64,000 nt of DNA from Glebionis coronaria (Eukaryota > Streptophyta > Magnoliopsida > Asterales > Asteraceae). Numbering within the stretch: the first letter of the stretch is position 1; each line of letters opens with the position of its first letter. Shown here one piece after another: positions 36,646-49,042 of this stretch. The notes below the pieces were generated by a model that was not told the DNA's origin, did not search any database, and saw only the letters and a program-made list of their open reading frames with translations. The DNA lies in the NCBI GenBank assembly GCA_025667525.1, contig CM046874.1, forward strand, positions 661,496,963-661,560,962, in the 5' to 3' direction. The translations under genes were made by a program, and so were the position numbers.

Positions 36646-38851
36646 TATGCATCAAAAAAAGAAGGAAGGAAACAATCTCAACCATCCATTCAAGTTCCAT
36701 CTAATGGTCTATATTAATCTTTTTAAATTTAATTTAAAAACCCATTTTTATCCTCTTTCTTAAAAATTAAATATCTCTCAAACCGTTAATCGTTACGAAA
36801 AACTAATTATACCATCGCGACGGGAATTAAGTTATCTTTCTATAGATAGGCACTTCTATACACTTTCGGCAAACTTTTTTTTTTAAAATTTACGCATAAA
36901 AAATTACATGTGATTCTTGAAAAATTACATGTAATTTTCGAAAATTACGTGTAATTTTTTTGGCGAGAATTTTTAACACTGTAAATCGTTAACTTTTGTG
37001 TGAATTACATGTAATTATGTGTGAATTACATGTAATTTTTGTAATAAAATAGTTTATTAGTGTTAAATGCAAATCACATGTAATTATGTGTGAATTACAT
37101 GTGATTTTTGTAATAAAGTGGTTAGTTAGTGTTGAATGAAAATTATATGTAATTTTGTGTGAATTACATGTAATTTTGCTCAAATCACATGTGATTTTAT
37201 AAATAATTACATGTAATTTTGCTCAAATTACATGTGATTTTATACAAAATTACATGTAATTTTGCTTTAAATCACATGTGATTTTATAAATAATTACATG
37301 TAATTTTGCTTTAAATCACATGTGATTCATGTAGACTCACATAACTTTACATCTAACTTTCGTCCCATTTGACGCGTTAGTCTTTTTTTAAGTTACATGT
37401 TTTCATAGATTTTTATTTTCAACTTTAATACCAATAATCTAGAAACAAAGTAAATCACATGCGATTCGTGATAAATCACATGTAATTCGTGGTAAATCAC
37501 ATGTGATTCGTGGTAAATAACATTCTCTTTCCATTCCTCACATCATCCATCCTTCCGAAGTGGTCTTGTGATCCATGTATGCTATCTAAAGTGGTCTTGT
37601 GATCCATGTATGCTATCTTGTGATCCATGTATGATAATTACATGTGAATTTGCTTGCATTACATGTAATTCGTGGTAAATTACATGTGATTCAAACAAAA
37701 GCACATGTGATTCATCTAAAAGTGGGTTTGTTAGAAGAAGTTAAAGTTTTGAAATGTTTGAATCACATGTAATGCAAGCAAATTCACATGTAATTATCAT
37801 CGAATTACATGTGATCCAATGCAAGCAAAATCACATGTAATTATCATCGAATTACATGTAATTTAAGCAGACAATTTAATATATTAACAAGATTACATGT
37901 GATTAAAAAAATCACATGTGATTCATCTAAAGTGGGTTTGTTAGAAAAAGTTAAGGTTTCGGAATGCTTGAATCACATGTAATGCAAGAAAAATCATATG
38001 TAATTATCACCGAATCACATGCAATTCAAGCAGATTTACATGTGATTCAAACAAAATCACATGTAATTTAGAAGACAATTTGTTTTATATATTTTACATA
38101 AATGAAAACATAATACGTGATTAAAAAATCACATGTGATTCATCTAATGTGGGTTTGTTAGAAAAAGTTACGGTTTCGGTATGCTTGAATCATATGTAAT
38201 GCAAACAAAATCACATGTAATTATCACCGAATCACATGTAATTCAGAAGTCAATTTGTTTTACATATATTTTTTTGGGTAAAGGGGACTCCACCCCGGTA
38301 AAATGATCATATTTTATATTAATGGCAACAAACATTTTAATATATTAACAAAATCACATGTGATTCAAACATTTTAATGTAATTCACATAAATCACGTGT
38401 GGTTTTAAAATAATAACGAAAATATTTTTGTCATTTAATAGACGGTTATTTTCATATACTTTTAACGATTTTACAATGTTGAAATTCTCGTAAAAAAAAT
38501 ACACGTGATTTCACAAATCGCATGTGACGTTACAAATTCAAATGTGATTTTTAAAATAATTAATCAAACATGAGTTTTCGAGAATTACATGTAATTTTTC
38601 GAGAATTACATGTGATTTTTTTACGAAATTTTTTTAAAAAAGTTCGCCGAAAGTATATAGAAGTGCATATCCATGGAAAGATAATTTAATTCCCGTCGTG
38701 ACGGTATAATTATTTTTTCATAACGATTAACGGTTTGAGAGATATTTAATTTTTAAGAAATAGGATGAAAATGTGTTTTTTTAATTAAATTTAAAAAGAT
38801 TAATATTGAATGGTGGAGATTGCTTCCTTTATTCTTTTTTGGATGCATGTT
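36646..38851. mobile_element. MULE 2: long-TIR non-autonomous element in the first protease intron
   Basis: Inverted repeats of about 345 bp (36646-36990 and about 38460-38851) start TATGCATC / AACATGCATCC. They share long stretches such as CTCTCAAACCGTTAATCGTT and TATAGAAGTGCAT/ATGGATATGCACTTC. The direct flanks CCTTATAGAA (36636-36645 and 38852-38861) form a 9-10 bp TSD. Long TIRs plus this TSD size point to a MULE. The interior is non-coding. Confidence 0.88.
36905..38630. repeat. Array of AATTACATGTAATT / AATCACATGTGATT palindromes
   Basis: Well over fifty ACATGT or ACATGTG cores, mostly written as 14-bp palindromes, spaced irregularly through the interior and inner TIRs of MULE 2. Larger blocks also repeat, for example TCTAAAGTGGGTTTGTTAGA near 37718, 37928 and 38143. 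Two copies of AAAGTGGTCTTGTGATCCAT lie near 37560-37610. Confidence 0.9.
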
Positions 38852-38861
38852 CCTTATAGAA

Positions 38862-39236
38862 CTTTTCTCTAAAAGCAGTAGGATTACAACATATATGATA
38901 TTATATTGCTAGCATCATTTGATAGTTTTAAGCGAGTTTTGGGTTTAAATATTGCTTGTATGTGAATATAAACATCTCGGTTGTGCAAAAATGGTTTCCT
39001 AGACTGATAAAACATATATGATAAAACCTTATCATATATGATAAAACCTTATCATATGTGATGAGTGAAAATAAAATCAAAAGCAGAAGGATTAGAACAT
39101 ATATTTGATAGTTAAAAAATGAGACATCATATTTGATAGAACCTTATCATACATAATTCATCATATTTCATAAGTTATGCAACATATAAAGCTTTAAACA
39201 GATGTAATTTTGCCTAACTTTGCGCTTTTATTGCAG
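38862..39236. repeat. First protease intron, right part, with ATCATATATGAT palindromes
   Basis: It carries AACATATATGATAAAACCTT...ATCATATATGAT blocks like those left of MULE 2, and ends in a clear acceptor (CTTTTATTGCAG). Confidence 0.7.
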
Positions 39237-41485
39237 ATGAACAACCTACAAAAAAAAAGGATGACGAGACACAAGAACCACCTAAAAGAAGCTTAGGTAA
39301 AAAAAGCAAAAAAAAATAATACAGAAAAGTAAAAATAAGTATCATATCTGATAAGTTTTTTTTTTATCAGCAGTTATTATAAAAACAATGAAAGAAAAAA
39401 CTGCAGCGCTTGAAAGAGCAAGACTAAGCAAGGAGAAGGGCAAAGGTGCCACTGAAGCTGTCACTCAAACAAAGACCAAGGAAAAAGCTGTTGAAACAAA
39501 GGGCAAAGGAAAAACGAATGTGAAAACAAAGAAAGCTGAAAAGCCAATAGAGACTACAGAAGGTAAGAAAAATATACTACATATCATATTAATTCATTAA
39601 GAACAAACATACAATACTGAACATCTCTTTGCTTTGTAAAAAATGTAGAAGAAAGTGGTACGGAAGAAGATGATGTTTCAGAAGACGAGAGAATTAGCAG
39701 CGGGGAAGAATATGTAGATGAAGAAGCCCAGTCTAAACAAACCGAGACAGAAGAAGGTAACAAGGATGAGGAAAACGAAGAAGAGCCAGAGGGCAATGAC
39801 GAGGGGGAAGACGAGGGAGATGACGCAGACGAGGAGGAAGACGATGGAGATGACGAAGACGAGGAGAAAGACGATGTCAATAATGAGGGTGAAAGTAGCG
39901 AGGATGATGATGAAGACCAAGATGAAGAGGAACCTGTGAAAGAAGAGAGGGTCAAAGATGTTTCGAAGAAAATAACAAAAATCAAGTTCATCAACCCTTC
40001 AAAAACAAAAAAAGGTAACAATTAATGATAATTTTATCAAATACGATATAGCATAAGAAAATATTTATGTATCATTTATGTTGATTGTATAATACTAACA
40101 CGTTTCATTCTATTTTGCAACACAGCAAGCTTTCCTGAAGTGGTAAAGAAGGATAAAAAAGCCGGAAAAAGGAAATTGAAACAAAAGCAAGAAGCAAAAC
40201 GTCCACATAAAGGGACAAAAAGACAAAAGCAAACATACAGTGGGGGCAAAAAAACAACCGGGAAAAAAGAAACAACTTCACAGGAAGAATCAAGTGAAGG
40301 AGAAGAAGATGACCAGATGGATGAGAAAATCGAAACAGACGATGACGAGGAGAATGAGCAGATGGTTGGCACATCAAAGATGCTAGTTGTCAAACCTTCA
40401 CCTTCTAAAGGCAACAAGTTAAAAAAATATGAAACTGAAGAAGAAGAAGACGACTACACGATGGTTTTGGTTAAAAAGAAGAAGGGTAGAGGTCCAACAA
40501 AAAAGAAGCAGACAAAGGTATACCCTACTGCCTTGACCAGATGCTCACCTAAATCGCTGTTCGAAGCAACCTCGGGACTGTCAGATGAGAGAAAGAAAGT
40601 TTTAAAACAAATTGGTTTTGAGAGGTACATTGAGTTTCCCATAGACGAGCTGTCTTCACACCTTCTGTACCATGTTGTCGAGAAGTTCCATCCACAAAGC
40701 ATGGAACTGAGACTTCCCAAAGGATCAATCAAAATAACAAGAGAAAGGGTGCAACAAATGCTTGGTGTCCCGATGGGGACAATATCTCTTAATGAACTGA
40801 CGGAAAGGGAAGACGATGATGCTTTCATCGAAGAATGGAAGGCTCAATACAGCACATTAAAACCAAGCCCAACAACAATTGCAAAAAGGATCCAGTCGAC
40901 CAACACAGCAGACTTCACCTTCATAATGAACTTCCTTATGCTCTTTGGTGGCACGATGTGCAACTTAGACTCAGGTGAGAAAGTCCTTTTGAAGATTTTG
41001 AAGAAGGTCACAAAGAAACAAAACATTAATGAGATAGACTGGTCGTCCTATATACTAGAATGCCTCAAGAAAAGTAAAAGCAAGTGGAACGACCAAGCTG
41101 TAAAACGATGGTACAACGGACCTGCTACTTTCTTGTGTGTAAGTAAAACCAACTGTTTTTTTTAATTTAAAACTTACTTTATATGTCTTCGTTGTCTTTA
41201 ACCAAAACAAACTTGTTCTTATCACAGCTGCTTTACTTGGACTCAACTTACTTCCCAGGAGTAGCCGTGATGCGGCGAAGACCAGCAATAAGAAGCTAGA
41301 ATGGTCGGTTGATGAAGTTGAGAATACAAGAAGAAATGAAGATTCAATGTTTGGGGAACCTAGAACATCAAGATGAGTACAAGGAAGAAGATGTCCACAT
41401 GGGGATTGATGTGTAAAAAACAACGACTTCTATCTAGAACCAATTAAAGACACGAAACCACAAACACTAGAGGTAAAACAAAAAA

Positions 41486-41620
41486 CTATGACATATATGA
41501 TAGTATGAACTATCATATATGATAGTACAAACTATCATATATGATAGTTCATACTATCATATATGATAGTTCATACTATCATATATGATAGTATGAACTA
41601 TCATATATAAAGTATCATAT
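41486..41620. repeat. Tandem palindromes in a protease intron
   Basis: CATATATGATAGTATGAACT and ACTATCATATATGATAGTTC alternate about six times. The whole stretch is nearly self-complementary and lies wholly inside intron 41473-41664. Confidence 0.9.
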
Positions 41621-42988
41621 ATAAAAGATACTAATACACTTGCAACATACATTTTTCTATGCAGGAGTTTGTTGAAAAAAGTATTGATCGATTTGGAGAG
41701 ATATATGAGGCAAGAAGAGTGCTTGCTGAAGCACTTGGAGAAGGACTTAAAAAGTTTGAAAATGATGAAACATTAATTGGTCTATGCAAGGAATACCAGG
41801 TGGTATTCAAAAGAAACAAGGACGATGACCTTGATGTAGATTTCATGGATTGGGAGCAAACCTCCACGGACGATGGGAAAACAGAAGATGCTCCTGTTTC
41901 AGTAAAACAGCCGGTTACTCTTGAAAGTATACAAACTGAGGATGAGGAATCTGCTCAAAAAGCTCAAAAGGAAAAAGATAAAGAAAAGGAAACTGAAAAA
42001 GAGGAATTGGTCACCGAAGCTGGGTTGGTTCACCATCCAAAATCAGCTAAAGAAGCAGCGATGTTGGCAGAGGTTCATAAGACTGTTTTCACAGACGAGC
42101 CATTGTCCGGGGAGTTTGAAAACGACCCAGAGTATGATGAATACCTGGACAGGTATTACATGGAGTTGGAACGCCAAGCTGCAATTGAAAACCAAAAAAA
42201 GAAGCTTGTGGAAGAAGCGATGGCGACAAGGAAAACCAGAGGAACGAGGCAACCAAAGTCTCTCAAATCAACACCATCTTTCAGCCAAATCACAAAAACG
42301 CCTGGAACAACACCTAAGCAGATAGTGATGATGGTAGAAGAAGATAATGCTGCAAAAGAACAAAAGAGGCCATCCCGCTTGCTCCTTTCTAACTACATAA
42401 ACAAGAAAGCACCAGCACGGGGAAAGCTCACTGTAGTAGAGTTGATGATAGGAGAGAGTTTGTTCTCAGTGCTTAATAACAACATGTAAGTAAAACCTAA
42501 AACACTAACAAACTAATTATCATTCAAGTAGGATCATATATATATATGATAAAAGTAAGTAATTGTAATATGTTTGCAGGGATTTCATATTTGAGTCACC
42601 GGACCATAAGTATGCTTGCATGAGGGACAACATGCAGACAATGGCTCCAGGCTTAAAGGTAGATGCACCTGTCATTGACAAATACTCAAATGTACTAAAC
42701 TTTGAAGAACACACTCGCACAGGAGGAAAAAAGAAGAAACAGTACTTCATGTCAACTATGATTGTAAGTACATCTTACATCATATGTGTTTTTTATAACA
42801 AAATTATGTCCACAAACTAAAACAAAAAATATATTATTGATTATGCAATACAGACAACAAACATGTTTGATTGGAAACTGGCAAACGGACAGTATGACGT
42901 CCAGAAGCAGTTTCAAAAGTTTGAAGAGAACATGAGAACCTCTATGGGAGAAGATGAGGACTTGCTGAAGTTGAAGAATGTAAATCTG

Positions 42989-43238
42989 GTAAACACTTGA
43001 CTAACATATATGATAAAAAAAGTAAAACATATAGGATTAGAACATATATGATATTACAGTTACAGTTTACAATAAATCTGGTAAAACACTTGACTAACAT
43101 ATATGATAAAAAAAGTAAAACATATATGATAAAAACTTATCATATATGATGAGTGATCAAAAACAGTAGGATTAGAACATATTTGATATTACATTTTACA
43201 ATAGATTCAAAAAAATATAACTTATAAAAACTCTGTAG
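42989..43238. repeat. ATCATATATGAT-type palindromes in a protease intron
   Basis: A 70-bp block (ACTTGACTAACATATATGAT then AAAAAAAGTAAAACATAT) is duplicated at about 42997 and 43087. It fills most of the intron between exons 9 and 10. Confidence 0.85.
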
Positions 43239-44001
43239 GTGTTCTTCCCGGTCATATCTCACCAGCACTACTACTTGGTGGTCTTTAACCTTATCAACGG
43301 TGCCGTGTCAATCATCGACAACTCGAAAGTCGCCAGCACATATGAAAGCAAGTACCAGACGTACTGTGACCTACTGGTAAGTCACTAAATACATAAATAA
43401 ACTAAAAAAAATATGAAAATCTATGCATTTCAAAAAGCATCTAAAAAAATACACACCAAAGAATATGACAAACTTGGGGCTTTTTTTTGCAGATGAAAAT
43501 GTTTATGATGTATATGGAGAGTGTCCAACACAAAATGACGAAAAAACTCAGGAAGCATACAATCATTCGACCAAAGTGGGGAACAATGTACAACGACATC
43601 GATTGTGGGGTGTTTGTGATGATGCACATGGAGCATTATGAGGGCGAAAGTGCAAAAGTTTGGGTTTTGGACTTCCCGAGTGATTTAGATGAGCAAAGAA
43701 AGGAAATGCTGAAGCTGAGGTTCAGGATAGCTGCAAAGATATTATCACACGAGAAGAACACCAGGAGGCAGCAGGTAACAGATGAAGCCTATGAATTTGC
43801 AAGAACATACCAGATGCAACCTTACAAGACAAAGGTTATCAAAGAGGCAATCAAAGCAAGAAAGGAGGAACAAGACAGAGATGTGGCCAAGAGCGCCATC
43901 TGAAGAAGGAACGACAAAAAGACAATACAGTTTAAGACATTAATTTTTAATTTGGTCTGTAATAACTTAGATTTTTGTTTAAGACTTCCGCTTTGCTTAG
44001 C

Positions 44002-44370
44002 CTATCCTCTGGGAAAGGGGTACGCGACATGCAGGAGAACCCATGGTGGGTTGCTCCAAACTTGGGGTCAACTAGTCGTAGATCATGGATCGGTTAATAG
44101 GCATCCATTAGTCCGACTACCCCCGAGTCATGTCGCCTACCTTAATAAGCTTTAACGCTTTAACCCACTGGAACATTAGGCTAGGCAAAGAGATTAGTGA
44201 ACTGATTTAGATTAGAAGCAGTTAGATGACTTATCCAATCAGAAAAGGAGTACGCGGCATGCAAGAGAACCCATGATGGGTTGCTCTAAGCTTGGGGTCA
44301 ACTGGTCGTAGATCGTGGATCGTTTAATAGGAATCCATTAGTCCAACTACCCCTGAGTCATGTCGCCTAC
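44002..44370 (+). ncRNA. Duplicated 121-bp structured segment downstream of the protease gene
   Basis: Units 44020-44140 and 44250-44370 are both 121 bp and about 87% alike by eye. Each can fold the same way. The ends pair (GTACGCGACATG with CATGTCGCCTAC). A hairpin follows (GGAG-AACCCA-tgg-TGGGTT-g-CTCC). A longer stem has CTTGGGG with CCCCGAG, TAGTCG with CGACTA and TGGAT with ATCCA. Changes between units often keep pairing: GGAG/CTCC becomes AGAG/CTCT, and an A-T becomes a G-T pair in the outer stem. It lies just 3' of the protease stop, so it may be in the 3' UTR. No known RNA family is recognised. Confidence 0.45.
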
Positions 44371-44589
44371 ACCTGATGTACCATTGGAAAACATTTGGAT
44401 AGAATCGTAGGGAAGACAAGTTGCTGGCGGTAAAGTAGGATGTACCGCATTTTGTGGATACAACTTGTTTTAACTTGTAACCCGTCGAATTTTCTATTAT
44501 GAAATGGAAAATGAATATTTTGTTTCATGTGTATTGTTCTTGTATTAAATTTTTAGAGAACAGAAGGATATTGTTAAACATGTAAACCG

Positions 44590-44950
44590 TTAAAAATAAA
44601 ACTATCATATATGAAACATTAGTTTCATATATGATAGTCCAAAAAAAACTTGTAAAAACACACTTGCTCTGAAAACGAAATTCTTGAAAGAAGTAACATT
44701 AGTATTTTAAAAACTATCATATATGATACATACGTATCATATATGTTGTGTTGACAACTTAACATATATGATACATTACTATCATATCTGATAGTCCAAA
44801 AAAAACTTGTAAACTGACAAAAGCAAACTAGAAAAAACTAAAGGATTGAACACAACTTAACATATATGATACATACGTATCATATATGTTGTGTTGACAA
44901 CTTAACATATATGATACATCAGTATCATATCTGATACTCCAAAAAAAACT
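44590..44950. repeat. Intergenic ATCATATATGAT palindromes between the convergent genes
   Basis: Blocks such as CATATATGATACATACGTAT and CATATATGTTGTGTTGACAA are present twice (about 44715 and 44860), separated by CCAAAAAAAACTTGTAAA spacers. Confidence 0.85.
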
Positions 44951-45893
44951 TTAAAAACTGACGAAAGCAAACAAACTAAAGAAAAAACTAAGGGATTAAA
45001 CACAACTTCTCATGACTCATTGACATATGATTATCCAAAAAAAGATAGTATCAAAAACAACTTCTCATGAATCAAAGTGATCAAGACAAAATAGCATCAT
45101 ACATCATAAAATGACATGTTCAGAAACTACAAACAGTAAAATAAAACGGGAAAAAATTCCTAAAACAAAAACTTTTCTTCTATCCAAGCTCATCCACTCG
45201 TACTTGCATCTGCAACAGCTGGATCCTCGACAACGACTTCCTCCAATCGCTTACCGGTGCAAGTCCTCTTGTTATGATCAGTACCCCCGCACACCGAACA
45301 TGTAATCTTGTTCTTCTTGCCTTTCTCAATAGCTATCTCTCTACCACCTTTAATACGCAGCTTTTGACGCCCAGGACGTCCTCTAGGGGTTCCAACATCT
45401 GGATTATCAACCAAACGTACAGACGGATGAGAGACACCAACGAGCTGCTCCAAACAGTCTATCTTCTTCTTAGATGGAGGATTTGGGCAATCCGCTTCAA
45501 CATCTTTCTTCAGCTGCTTCAACTTTTCAACAAAAGCACCCAACCTAGGTTCGTCTTTGCTCAACAAATGAACACAATGATCAACAATAGATGTCGCCTC
45601 GCTCGAATAATTCTCCAATACAACATTCTTCTCCCCATACTTGTTCCTCTTGTTCCTCAACGCAGCCGGGATAAGGTTCTTGGTCCAACGCTTAAGAATG
45701 TATTGCTGAGGAATCATCTCGATATTGGCATTCTTGAACACGCAGAAAATATGCCTGCACAATATCCCAACCCTCATAAACAACTGGCATGTACAAATAA
45801 CTGAACCATCCTCTAAGTTGCGCAAGACCTGGGAAACAAACCAAAAAAAAAAGAAGTGAATATCATATATGATACATGTGCTTATCAAATATG

Positions 45894-45898
45894 ATATG
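45894..45898. repeat. Left TSD (ATATG) of LARD-like element 2
   Basis: ATATG is repeated exactly at 52473-52477. Confidence 0.85.
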
Positions 45899-47457
45899 TG
45901 ATAGGTGTGAAAACACCCATCTTTTCTACCACTTAATTACATTAAAACGGGACCTAAACGTATATTTTATGTCGTAAATGGCGGAATTATGCGTGGTTTG
46001 TGTTTTTATTGTGTTTTAGGGTCAGAATGCGAAAAGGGAGGAAAACACGGTCTTTCACGGACTTTTATTGAAGAAAAAGACAAAAAGACGAAGTCGAAAG
46101 ATCAAGAGTGGAAAAAGAACGGAAGTCCAAGACCAATTCTGAAGATTTATCGAAGAAAAAGTCAAAAGACGGAAGTTTACTAAAAGCCAAAGAACTCAAG
46201 TCAAAATTATGAAGAAATTACAAGACGAGTTCAAAGAAATCCCGAGACGAAGTCTAAAAAAGTCAAAGAATTTAAGAAGACTAAAAGACTAAGGACCAAG
46301 AAAGAAAGAAAGAAAGAGGAAGCCACCAACCACTCCCCTCTCCTATAAATACCACCCTCACAACATGTGAGAGGGTTGGTTAGTTTTTAGGATTAGATTA
46401 GGAGTAGGTAGTTTCTCTCTCTAGATCTATGCTTTCTCTCTCTAGATTAATTTGTGTTTAAGCTTTTGTTATTGAATCCTTACTTTTTAATTAAGCTTTT
46501 AACTCTTCATCTTCTTCCTTTCTTGTTTGATTTGTTCTTTATCTTGATTGTTCATGTTCTTGAGTTTTTATGATTTTGATCAAGTGGGTTTTGATTGATT
46601 TGGTTATGTTTGTTAGTTTTGATGATTTGTTTTGATTGATTATTGTTAGTTAATGCTTATTGGTTCTTTTGGTTTAATCTTTAGTTTGATTTTGATTAAT
46701 TTGTGGATTAAATCGTGTTACTGTACATTCCCCTGTTCTTCGGGTTGTTAGTTTTTGAAGTTACTGTTCTTATTCCCAGAAGTTCCGAATCAAGAATCCT
46801 TCATTCGGAAGTCTAAAGTTCCGGACCAAGTGCTTCATTCGGAAGTTAAAAGTTCCGAATGAATGAAGCTTCATCCGGAAGTCAAAAGTTCCGAATGAAT
46901 GCCCCTTCATCCGGAAGTTCCAAAGTTCCGAATGAATGCCCCTTCATCCAGAAGTTCCAAAGTTCCGAATGAATGCTCCTTCATCCGGAAGTCAAAAGTT
47001 CCGAATGAAGCAAGCTTCATCCGGAACATTAAAAGTTCCGGATCAAGCCTGTTCATTCGGAAGTTTTAAACTTCCGAATCAAGGTTCTTTCCGTTTTTAT
47101 TTTTTTTAAGTTTTCTTCTTTTAATTTCAAGTTTGATTCTTCCCGTTTTTTTATTTATTTGAATTTTTATTCACTTTTCTTTTAGTTTAAGTTTTTATTT
47201 GCATCATTTACTTTATGTTAAGTTTTAATTTACGTCCTTTCATTTTTCATCATTTACTTTTAAAGTTTTAAATATCGCACCGTTTACATTTTAACTTGTT
47301 TTAATTTCTCGTCATTTATTATTAAGTCTTGCTCATTTATTTTCCAAAACCAAAAATATTTGTTTCACCAAGAACAACTAATCTCACATAATTAACCGGA
47401 AATCAATTCGAGAAGACACCGAGAAACGAACTTTCAACTAGCAAAATCTTTACATTA
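45899..47457 (+). repeat. 5' LTR of LARD-like element 2
   Basis: TGATAGGTGTG...TTTACATTA. TATA box TATAAATACC at 46343-46352. It contains a run of GGAAGTTCCGAATGAATG-type repeats (46780-47090), with inverted GTTCCGAA/TTCGGAA(C) halves. The small frame 45989-46183 occurs in both LTRs and is not a known protein. Confidence 0.92.
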
Positions 47458-47463
47458 AAAAAA

Positions 47464-47477
47464 TGGCGCCGCTGCCG
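47464..47477 (+). other. Primer-binding site of LARD-like element 2 (tRNA-Asp type)
   Basis: TGGCGCCGCTGCCG follows the LTR by six bases. The Athila/Tat consensus is TGGCGCCGTTGCCG. Confidence 0.88.
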
Positions 47478-47667
47478 ACTCTTTTCGTGAAGATCGAAGG
47501 TTTTTTGTGAGTGACGCGTTGGATTTTTGGATCCGTTCACTTGTGAACGTTATTTTTCGTGTCCAAAAATTTTCAAAAATCCCAAAAACATTTGAAAAAT
47601 CATAAAAAGCATTTCTTTTTCAAAGTTTTGCACCAAAAATTTTCTTCTTGCTTATCTATCTTTCTTT

Positions 47668-49040
47668 ATGGATTTTTATGTCCATTGCGTCCGGTGTGGG
47701 AAACAATTATCTGGGAACAACTCTTGCCAATGGTGTACATGTGAGCGGTGTGGAAACGATCTCGACAATACACAATTCCTATTCGGATTTTGTCCTTTGT
47801 GCAACTCTACTAATTCGTCCTTTCCGAACCCACCTCCTCCTGTTCCCCCGTGCATCTATTATGGAAGCGATTCTCATTGGCATGTTTCGTGCTCGGTTCG
47901 ATACCCGTATGGTCACGGCAAGAACCGGGGTACAATTATGACAATGATAATAGCTATCCACAAGATGCACTAGATTTTTCTCCATACCTGGTTTACAACA
48001 ACTGTGAGGGTCCTCACGATACCTATTATTGTCAACCAATGAATTGTTATGAGCCAAATCTGTGTCCTCAGTTTTCTTCACCTATGGATTATTATGAACT
48101 AACCCCGATTTCTAATTATTCTCCACCGATGAACAACTATGAGCCACAACCGTGCTATAATTCTGGTTTTCAAAATCTTGAGCCCCCACCACACTCACTC
48201 GATCATCAGCCTCGTCACGGGATGAGTTACCAAGAACCAATTGTCAATATTGCTACAGCTTTTCAATCGCAATCAAAAGAGCTTTTACACACGCTGCGAA
48301 CTTGTATGGAGTCATTTTTACAACAGCAAGATCAGACGAGTACCCATATCCCTGAGCATATTATTGGCCCTATAAATAATGAGGAGAGTGATGACGATAT
48401 TGAGGTTATTTTCGACGAGGAGGAATTTCTAAAACAAAATACTTCACTCTTTAGTGATGATCGTTTTCACATTCCTGAGCTCGATGAGTTTCTTGATATT
48501 GATACACCCGTGGAATACATATCCGGGTATTCTGATGTGGAGGGAGATATACTTTTTCTAGAGGATTTATTACACGATTACACTATACCTTCTATCCCAG
48601 AAGTGGAAAGACGTGAATCTACTGAAAAAGGAACGCAGGTGGAAGGTAATTGTTCTCATACTTCTCATATTATATTGCCACCTCATCCTCCCACGTGCAC
48701 ACCCAATCGGGTGATGTATCACTTTTACTCTACTCGTTTTATACCGGGAAATGAGGATGAGTGCTTTGACCCGGGAGGTGACATTGATTATGCTTTGATT
48801 GATAACAATACGGCTTTGCCGCTTGCTCAGCATCTATTGTCTTTGGGGGATGACAATGTGCTTGCTATACCCAACCCACCTCCCGTGATCTTGAATTCAC
48901 ATACTATACGTATGTTGAAAGGACCTTTCTCCCTTTCAAGACTTATCCCCCCCGCCTCTCCTTTATTAATGTCCTCCGGGAACGAGGAGAAGGTCTTTGA
49001 TCCCGGTATCACATTCGAGGCTTCCCCATGGACCATTTAA
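47668..49040 (+). pseudogene. Cys-rich reading frame of LARD-like element 2
   Basis: ATG 47668 starts a Cys-rich segment with paired zinc-ribbon-like motifs (CVRCGKQL, CQWCTCERCGNDL, CPLCNS). Near 47925 a one-base deletion in a G run shifts the frame. The protein continues as GYNYDNDNSYPQD and CEGPHDTYYCQ, then Tyr/Pro/Asn-rich repeats (PMxxYE), acidic stretches (EESDDDIEVIFDEEEFL) and an end at TAA after FEASPWTI. I know such frames from non-autonomous Athila/Tat-like elements, but their role is unknown to me. RNA binding or packaging is a guess. Confidence 0.6.
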
Positions 49041-49042
49041 TT

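Larger units (their letters stand above)
35999..43903 (+). pseudogene. ULP/SENP-like cysteine protease (C48) gene of MULE 1
   Basis: Eleven exons fit by splice site and phase: 35999-36073, 39237-39296, 39374-39562, 39649-40014, 40126-41138, 41228-41472, 41665-42485, 42580-42763, 42854-42988, 43239-43376, 43493-43903. The N-terminus is Lys/Glu-rich and acidic, with long low-complexity runs. Next comes a conserved plant region (TRCSPKSLFEATSG, IEFPIDELSSHLLYHVVEKF). The last exons hold the peptidase core: His in QHYYLVVF, Asp in IIDNS, Cys in IDCGVFVM. C48 enzymes remove SUMO-like tags from proteins. Lesions: an inferred one-base loss near 36005, TAG 41297-41299 at an expected Trp, and a frameshift near 41415. 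It ends 1.3 kb from the convergent transposase. Confidence 0.9.

Noticed and set aside
36989..37183. His/Thr-rich minus-strand frame with repeated Cys
   Set aside because: It is a translation of the ACATGT palindrome array.
39584..40417. Minus-strand Ser-rich frames
   Set aside because: They are antisense shadows of the acidic and Lys-rich protease exons on the plus strand.
45989..46183. 64-residue frame in both LTRs of LARD-like element 2
   Set aside because: It is repeated only because the LTR is repeated. It is Lys-rich low complexity with no domain.
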